DNA of 64,000 nt from Reticulitermes lucifugus (Eukaryota > Arthropoda > Insecta > Blattodea > Rhinotermitidae). The notes under the pieces are model-generated. The model did not search any database. It had not been told where the DNA came from and saw only the letters and a list, made by a program, of their open reading frames with translations. Position numbers and translations under genes: made by a program. This document shows, one piece after another, positions 57,871 through 64,000 of this stretch. Every line of letters starts with the position of its first letter. The stretch's first letter is position 1. The stretch spans positions 1-64,000 of the forward strand of contig JAKCWW010000019.1 in NCBI GenBank assembly GCA_026260175.1. Direction: 5' to 3'.

Positions 57871-59667
57871 GTACATAGGCTACAATTTCAGTATTTTCAT
57901 TTTGCAAAGATAAAGCTTGATCGAAAACTGGCTATCCTGACTGAGTTAGCTTTTCTCCGTTTTCCTCAGTAGTATACTAGGGACCTTCACTTATGTTGCC
58001 ATAAATTCAAGTCCAAGATAGCTTTTTCCAAACCCTTACTTATTCATTATTCACAATCACGTTAATAAAGATATGCCTTTATATACTCTAGGTCTAGATG
58101 CTCAGGACTAACATATGCAGTTGAAACAGCGTCGTTAGTTGAAAAAATACTAAGTATCAATCAGTCGCCAGTTAATACTTGTAGAATAAGGTCTAAGACG
58201 CTAAGATTTTTTTATTATAGGCCTATGTATTATACATCTTATTTAGGAATGACAGCAGGAAGTTGCATAATTGGAATGTAAGTCAATGCTTGAGTTGGTA
58301 TTAGAGTGTCAACTTTGCCGGAGAAAGACCTCCAAACAGCAGCGCCCTTCGGAGCATCTATTGTTATGTCATCCAAGGTAGAATACCGTATTATGGCTAA
58401 TGTTCAGAACTTTGCAAGTTATTCAGGTTAGGTAGGCCTGCTTTTGAGAAATTCTTGTCTGACAAATTTCCGCTTAAATTTAAAGAGGCTTTATGCTGAG
58501 AATATCTATAACATATAAGTAACATAGAACCTAGAGGCGCATGAGAATTATGAAGTAATTCTCATTGTCTAGGCATAAAATTACCTTTGACAACTTTAGT
58601 ATCAATCTACTGTCTATACATACCTGATTCACAGATCTATCCTATAGTGTATAGCTATCATTTACTGCTGACAGGCGCCTTTTTGTCACAATATACAATA
58701 CGCCATACAAACCTGTTTAGTCTATTTGAAATAGATTCATGGGCCATAAGTAAATGGTCATGAATATTTAAAACTTCCAGCATATGACGGCATGCCGATG
58801 GGTAATTACTTATCAATCGTTGCGCTTTCTTATCCAAGAAGCCTTGACTTTTCAACACCGCCCTGAGAAGCTAAAAGCTCGCATTAAAGGCCATAGCTTA
58901 ATCCTTTGACGCAGGCAGTGATTTTAATAATACGTAAAATTTCAGTTCCAGTTTCTGAGGAAATACAGTACATCTCCATTAAAGGACCAAAGGATTTACG
59001 TTGTTCGGGGACATAGGACCTAACTGCTGTTGTGACAATCATACAAAAACATAGGCCTAAACAAGCTGAATGGGCGAAATGCAGATCGTAGCACTCTGGC
59101 TGATAGTCATCTCTGCAGGGGCCTAATTACAATATAGGTCTAAATGAAATAGACCTACACACCTAATTCAATACATCGGTCAAGCTGAATAACCGCAGCC
59201 GTATGACTACAGATAAATAAGCCTATGTATAGAAATGACGTATAAGGTACATAAAACTAAGCCTGCTACTTAACCCCTAAATCGCCTTCAGAATGAAACC
59301 AGCGCTTTACCCAGACAGTGTATTTATGTATTTCGTATGATTCTTACAATAACAAATGATTATTTCCTTATGCAGCTTTAACCGGTTAGTTTTTGCAATG
59401 GTGACCGTGTCATATCCGTGATGTAGGAATTTGATTTTTGAATATCTTTTAGGTGCTATAGATACACTTCAGGCGTGGAGAGCTTGCTGGTATCATCTAC
59501 GGTTTAGAAAGAAGTGAAGGATTACAGAGTAAAGCCAGACGTAAGTACAGGCCTCTGAGCTAAGCTTCTTCGCGAGATTTGAGGTTTTCACGGCCGTCAC
59601 CATAATGATTATCTAATAGGATCAGACGCGGTGAGGTCTGACTTTAACACACCGATGTTACGGAGAA
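57871..59667. other. No gene seen; possible 5' PLE sequence
   Basis: The PLE RT core should lie here on the minus strand, but I could not recognise its motifs. It is either deleted or replaced. No other feature. Confidence 0.3.
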
Positions 59668-59695
59668 CACTGCTGCCTTCATCTTCAGGACAGAA
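59640..59695 (-). repeat. Decayed PLE-type hammerhead-like segment
   Basis: Minus strand: CCTGAAGATGAAGGCAGCAG, then tgttctcc and GTAACATCGGTG, i.e. the GAAAC element reads GTAAC. Same terminal-repeat family as at 56.4 and 61.7 kb; fossil. Confidence 0.45.
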
Positions 59696-59769
59696 GAATA
59701 TTTATAAAACGTGACAGCCTACACTGCTTCAAGTCGCAAAACACAGATATCTTTACAGGCCTACGGCTT

Positions 59770-59975
59770 ATAGGCTTATTCGCAAAGTTGCAAAAATCTT
59801 CGTGCTCTCTGTCTATCCGTCTGTCCCCGTGGAAGAATTGCTTCCACTGGACAAATTTTCGTAAAATTTTAGGTTGGGTGGTTTCTACTAAATTCTGTTG
59901 AAAAAAAATTAATTTAGGTTAAATTCGGACAAAAATAAAAGGCACTTTGCATGAAGACTTACTTACATTTTTGGC
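59770..59975 (+). repeat. Dispersed repeat R1, partial
   Basis: It matches the first 200 bases or so of the R1 copies: 'attcgcaaagttgcaaaaat', the ctgt/ccgt tract, 'cttccactggac', 'aaattttcgtaaaatttt', and 'gcactttgcatgaagac'. Confidence 0.65.
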
Positions 59976-60715
59976 CACTTTTTATGGGAGTGACCATGGT
60001 TGCAGTCTAGATTAATCGCTAAAAACAGTAATCGATAATAATCGATACCGATCGACAATAACCGACAATATTCTGCCTAACTTTCTCACGCATTTGTTTG
60101 TGATACATAAGTGTTTAAAATAAAAACGTGGGATTATATTTTTAATAGTTATTACAACTAGAAATATGAAGTTTGGTATGTAGATGATTATGAATGTAGC
60201 CACCTACAAATTGTGTAGGCAATATTGTTTTTAAGCCAGCAAGTACCAATTATTTCGACGCGGTGAAAATGTAAGGATACTTATGACCGATAAACAGAAG
60301 GCAAAGTCAATATTGACAGGTAAATAATAAGTTCTGCAAAGAAGTATAACAGATCCTAATACTAGTGATAACTGCATGTAACATGTGAACAATTGTATAA
60401 AGGAACAAGAAATGTGACCACAGTGGGTTAAATGGTATGACCATCCCAGAAGGTTGCAGGATGGAACGCGCCTTAGTGTTACGTTACACGCACATTTCCT
60501 CTCAAGCTCAGTGTCTCAGTCCAGCACATGTTTAATTGCATCTCGTTTCATATACCGAAAAAAGGAGGGTGGCTACTTTTTATAATATTTTCGATGCTTG
60601 AACTATGATCATTTTAACTTCAAATTAATAAAATAAACTTACCTCATTTTTCCAAATGTAGCTAAAATGCCTAAAGCAGCTCGTAACTCTTGTATTGCAT
60701 GTTGCAATATAATAT
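59976..60715. other. No gene seen
   Basis: AT-rich. A short 'cgata' repetition occurs near 60030-60065. Confidence 0.35.
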
Positions 60716-60905
60716 ACCTAAAACAAGACTCCATGGCGGCCGCAGCCAGATGACATTTCGATGCTCTGCGTCCCGACGCCCAGCGACGTCGTGGCGCTTC
60801 CGTCGCCGTCCGCCAACAATGGCTTCCCCGAGAGAGCCAATAAGTCCGCACGGAACCGCACTCAGCCGCGGCCTAATTACTTTGGTACCGCCCACATTTC
60901 GACCA
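60716..60905. other. GC- and CpG-rich patch
   Basis: This stretch (…ggcggccgcagccagatgac… to …cactcagccgcggcctaatt…) is clearly richer in G, C and CpG than its surroundings. Overlapping plus and minus frames (60671-60974) cross it without any domain I know. It could be a promoter/first-exon CpG patch, a retrocopy or a young repeat. Confidence 0.3.
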
Positions 60906-61575
60906 GCAAACAGGGAGGGAAAGGGCTGCAGTACTAGGGCACGTGCTGGAAAATCAAGCGTACCATTTTATTGACACGCTGCCTCGTCCTTAGAGTTGTT
61001 CTGAATGCCATAACTGATCCGGTATTAGAGCTGACTTACTTAGCCTAGGTCATTGACATCACAACACCGGTTATTTTTATTATAGCAGAATGAAGTTTTA
61101 ACGCACTGTTTTGACATTTTAGATACAGGAGGTGTAACTCCACGTTTTCTCAGCCTCGGTCCTAGACGGAGGTGTATGGTCAAATTCACGACTAGGCCAC
61201 TTTACACTTGAAGAAAACCCCCTAATTCTAGAATAGATAAGAGGCTGCTTCGACTCCAAGCCGGTTTATATGCTTTAGAGAAGAATTGGGAAGGGAGAAC
61301 GGAAGCGTGTGGAAAAGTTTCGTGTGACTTAGCGAAGGGTTCTTCAGGTTTCATAAAATGCGGGAATTGTTTGACCTGATGAGGGACAATTAGATTCACA
61401 GTGTTTTCTTTACTGGCTTGTTTTCCTAATAAAGAAGACCTGTAAGATTAAAAGCATGTCCTTTGTCATGTGACTCAGAAATTGTTGGGATACTTCTAAC
61501 GTCGTCAGTGCTTAATTATTTGACTGCCGTAATAATATCAATCAGCAATGACAGTTTCGATGTACCTCATGATAG
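60906..61575. other. No gene seen
   Basis: Unrecognised. The minus frame 61202-61399 has no domain. Confidence 0.3.
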
Positions 61576-61680
61576 TCTACAGTTTTCTCTATCCTCCTGT
61601 CACTTTTTGCCTTAATTCCAAATATTATTCTCAGCACCATGTTCATAGACACTCGGTGTTTGTTATGCCATTAGTGTGGT
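61576..61680 (-). pseudogene. LINE C-terminal scrap
   Basis: On the minus strand 'RVYEHGAENNIWN' corresponds to RVFENRVLRKIFG of the LINE tail. Very short and decayed. Confidence 0.45.
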
Positions 61681-61714
61681 CTTCCGCTATGATACACCGT
61701 GTATTTTGGTAGAT

Positions 61715-61765
61715 AGATTTTAACGTTTCGGGAGGATCTACTGCCCCCATCTTGAAGCTCAATCC
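61715..61765 (-). repeat. Decayed PLE-type hammerhead-like segment
   Basis: Minus strand: TTCAAGA, ggggg...cctccc stem II, GAAAC then GTT. The stem and second half are good; the first half of the core is mutated. Confidence 0.45.
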
Positions 61766-62214
61766 TTAGTAGGTTTAAGTCCGTCCGAAACTTCGCTATG
61801 AACACGTGTAGGCCTACAAAGCCACGCGGCGCAACATCATAGAAGAAGGTAAGGTTAGCTTCGTTTATTCAACGACGCTTTTTCAGTTCCTTGTGTTAGG
61901 CCTATACTGTATTGTACGATGCGAACATTGTGCATTATGCAGTGGAAAGGGTGTGTTTGACGACGTGGCCAATTATAAATTTTATGTCGGCATTTGCTAG
62001 AGGAAATGCGAAGCGCCACGGAAATTATCAATGAAAATAGTCGGCCTTCGGTCCGAAATTGGAATAGAGTCTTCCCAAAGTCCAATGCCAAGTTATATGA
62101 TATGACTGTGCTTATGGCATAAAGATACACTTTGGGCCGGGATAAAATTATTTCGGCGAGATATCTTCTAGGCGTGAATATTTAAATTAATAGTCTATAC
62201 TAAATAAGGCGGGA
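61766..62214. other. No gene seen
   Basis: The minus frame at 61855-62130 is unrecognised. Confidence 0.3.
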
Positions 62215-62390
62215 AATCCACCCTAATTATCTGCTGGAAATCTTGAAGGGAAGAAGTTACTGGGGAGAACTCTGCGAACTGTAGAATAAACGATGATATT
62301 AAAATGGATGTCAAAGAAGTAGGGCGTGAGGTTATGATTGGTTCCATCTGGCTCCGAAAAGGGTCAAGTAGCAGGTTATTTTGAACACAA
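62215..62390 (+). pseudogene. LINE 3' end fragment
   Basis: Plus-strand scraps NLEGKKLLGRTLRTVE and 'NIKMDVKEVG' (about 62242-62325) correspond to KPEGKRPLGRPRRRWEDNIKMDL..VG, followed by a decayed tail. Same LINE family. Confidence 0.65.
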
Positions 62391-62960
62391 TAATAAAGCT
62401 TTGGACTACATAGAAGTCGGAAATTCGTTCAGTAGCTAAGCCTCTAACACATTTACAAGAACGACTCGCTTCTATGGAATTGCTTAATGTGCAAGATATG
62501 ACCAATCCAGTTTGCCTTCCTCTCTTTACACAGAATCAGGCACCGAATTAAAATATTTTAGGCCTGATCTCCCCGGACTACTTGTCGTTAGTGATATGTT
62601 TATCTTTTCCTCATTTCCTGTATGTGAGGATCTAACCTAACTCAAAGCAGGCCAGGATGGCTTCCTTCCACACAGGGACTGTATTTCAGTTCGTTATTCA
62701 TTAATCGTTTTGGCGTTCGACGTCATTAGTTTGAGCTCCTGACAGTGTCAGTGAATAAAAGATAAGTAACTGTAATATTTTGTAATAATTTCAACCGTAT
62801 TTCATTATTAATTATATATTGCGAGGTTAACGAGAAAGATTTCCCGGTTGCAAATGATAAGTGGCTCATAGATCGGTTAAACAAGTTAAACAAGTGACAC
62901 TATCCCTGTGTTTAGTCAGGCCCCGTGAATAGGTTAAGTATACCTACTTCAGGATTCCCT
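62391..62960. other. No gene seen
   Basis: AT-rich spacer. Confidence 0.3.
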
Positions 62961-63182
62961 GCCGATCCCAGTGGCCGCGCGGTCTAAGGCGTGGGTCTGC
63001 GGCCGCTCGCTTACTAGGANNNNNNNNNNNNNNNNNNNNNNNNNNNNNNNNNNNNNNNNNNNNNNNNNNNNNNNNNNNNNNNNNNNNNNNNNNNNNNNNN
63101 NNNNNNNNNNNNNNNNNNNGAAACCTCGAAATGAGGAGGCCTAGGCACCCGAAAAGGGGCTGTTGAGCCACAGAAAAAAAAA
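62961..63182 (+). mobile_element. SINE1, contains N run
   Basis: Head 'gccgatcccagtggccgcgc' to 'gctgttgagccacagaaaaaaaaa'. One hundred Ns (63020-63119) replace the B box and most of the body. Imperfect flanking repeats beginning acttcag (62946-62960 and 63183-63197) suggest the target duplication. Confidence 0.88.
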
Positions 63183-63540
63183 ACTTCAGCTTTCCCCATT
63201 CAGTATTATAGCACCAATGCTCCCTGATCACTTACTCCAAAGCTACTCTTAATGAAAGGAGGAATGGGCGAAGGCTGGAGGCATTCTAGCAGAAGTGGTA
63301 CTATTTCGGAAATCGGGAAGCACCAAGAAAGAAAATACTTTTTTTTTTTAGGTTTCGAAAATTTAATCAAAATAATAGTGACAATTGCAGTGCATATGAT
63401 AGGGCCTACCGCTGGAGCTTTGTGACCAGTCTAGGAGATTCAAAGTTTTTACGACTGTGAGTATGAAGTTTACTCTCTTCTAGGATGCGATGCTGTGCAG
63501 TCTAGTAGATATTTAGCGAGGATTTGTGGGAGCCTTCTGC
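63183..63540. other. No gene; decayed terminal-repeat arm at the right end
   Basis: From about 63505 to 63551 the minus strand reads CTAAAGATGTGGCAGAAGGC followed by a decayed stem, another PLE-type terminal-repeat arm. The remainder is unremarkable apart from a T-run near 63341. Confidence 0.35.
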
Positions 63541-63556
63541 CACATCTTTAGGGTAA

Positions 63557-63851
63557 AAGCTAAAGGTAAGCGTGAATTTCACCCTAGAACAGGCCATGAA
63601 GGCCCAAAGAAGGGGTAGAGGTGTAGTTCTACTCTTTCTTTAACCTCGGCGCTAGATGGGGGTGAGTGGTCAACGCCAAGCCCCGGCCGCTTAAACCCCG
63701 GGAAAGAAATCCAGTACGCATTGCACAAAAGGTTTAATGGGCCCAAGGGCCGATCTGGAAGGGTGTAGGAAATTTCGCCCTCACTGGGTTTCGATCCCCC
63801 GACCTTCCACCTCTTAGCGAGTCACTATACCGATTACGCCATCCCCGCCCA
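63557..63851 (-). mobile_element. SINE2 inserted in a hammerhead-like repeat
   Basis: Nearly complete minus-strand copy: tRNA-like head at 63851-63780 with the B-box complement 'gggtttcgatcccc', body with 'ggcccaagggccgatctgga', end at 'aaaggtaagcgtgaattt'. A 16-bp target duplication with one mismatch (cacatctttagggtaa at 63541-63556, cacatcttcagggtaa at 63852-63867) flanks it. The target itself contains the complement of a CTGAAGA/CTAAAGA core. Confidence 0.88.
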
Positions 63852-63867
63852 CACATCTTCAGGGTAA

Positions 63868-63925
63868 GTATTTTTATTATTCTACTTTTACGATGAAGGC
63901 AGTAGCATCCTCCGAAACGTAAATT
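63868..63925 (+). repeat. Decayed PLE-type hammerhead-like arm
   Basis: Plus strand: 'gatgaaggcagtagcatcct', ccGAAAC, GTA. The GAAAC half and its stem are intact; the CTGANGA half is mutated. With the arm left of the SINE2 it may form a foldback split by that insertion. Confidence 0.45.
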
Positions 63926-64000
63926 TTCACCGCATTAAACAGCGTTACTTTCATGGACAGAAGCACTTGTAAATTTAAGTTTTCGTTCTTAATTACGACT
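63926..64000. other. Window end, nothing identified
   Basis: Short AT-rich end without features. Confidence 0.4.

Overview
This window looks like gene-poor, repeat-rich intergenic (or very large intronic) DNA from an insect nuclear genome. The repeats resemble those of a cockroach close to Periplaneta; that placement rests on remembered translations of its SINEs and dispersed repeats, not on a search. The DNA is AT-rich, has no long open reading frame, no operon-like packing and no bacterial signals. I found no host protein-coding gene, rRNA or functional tRNA gene that I can defend.

Almost everything recognisable is a transposable element. (1) SINE1 is a leucine-tRNA-like SINE of about 260 bp with seven copies, several with clear target-site duplications. 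Three copies contain runs of N. (2) SINE2 is an older tRNA-derived SINE of about 300 bp with at least twelve copies on both strands. (3) One APE/RT non-LTR retrotransposon family has about ten decayed pieces. They include a 5' endonuclease start at the left edge, many reverse transcriptase 3' ends, and one copy that joins the 5' UTR to the 3' end without the middle. (4) DNA transposons are a pogo/Tigger-like transposase pseudogene (5.2-6.8 kb), a deleted mariner-like element with both inverted ends (46.75-47.31 kb), a mariner-type end at the left edge, and a hAT dimerisation remnant (55.8 kb). (5) A Penelope-like element (PLE) remnant on the minus strand (56.6-57.9 kb) keeps the end of its reverse transcriptase and a GIY-YIG endonuclease.

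The most interesting layer is a set of short sequences scattered along the window that read CTGANGA, one base, a hairpin, GAAAC, 0-4 bases, then GTH. This is the layout of a minimal hammerhead ribozyme with a tiny self-complementary stem III, as described for PLE terminal repeats. One copy lies in the same orientation just downstream of the PLE coding remnant. Several others occur as head-to-head pairs in foldback elements (5.7, 28.9, 35.8 and 39.6 kb). The foldback at 5.7 kb interrupts the Tigger pseudogene and is flanked by a 12-bp direct repeat, so it moved as a unit. I infer a family of non-autonomous, inverted-terminal-repeat PLE derivatives carrying two hammerhead-like motifs each.

Other structure includes a diverged tandem repeat of about 145 bp (10.1-11.1 kb), a dispersed repeat of at least 500 bp with four copies, a perfect 58-bp palindrome (36.25 kb), an inverted duplication of a SINE/LINE junction (45.1-45.7 kb), microsatellites, and a small GC-rich patch (60.7-60.9 kb). 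The long stretches between these hold nothing I can name.
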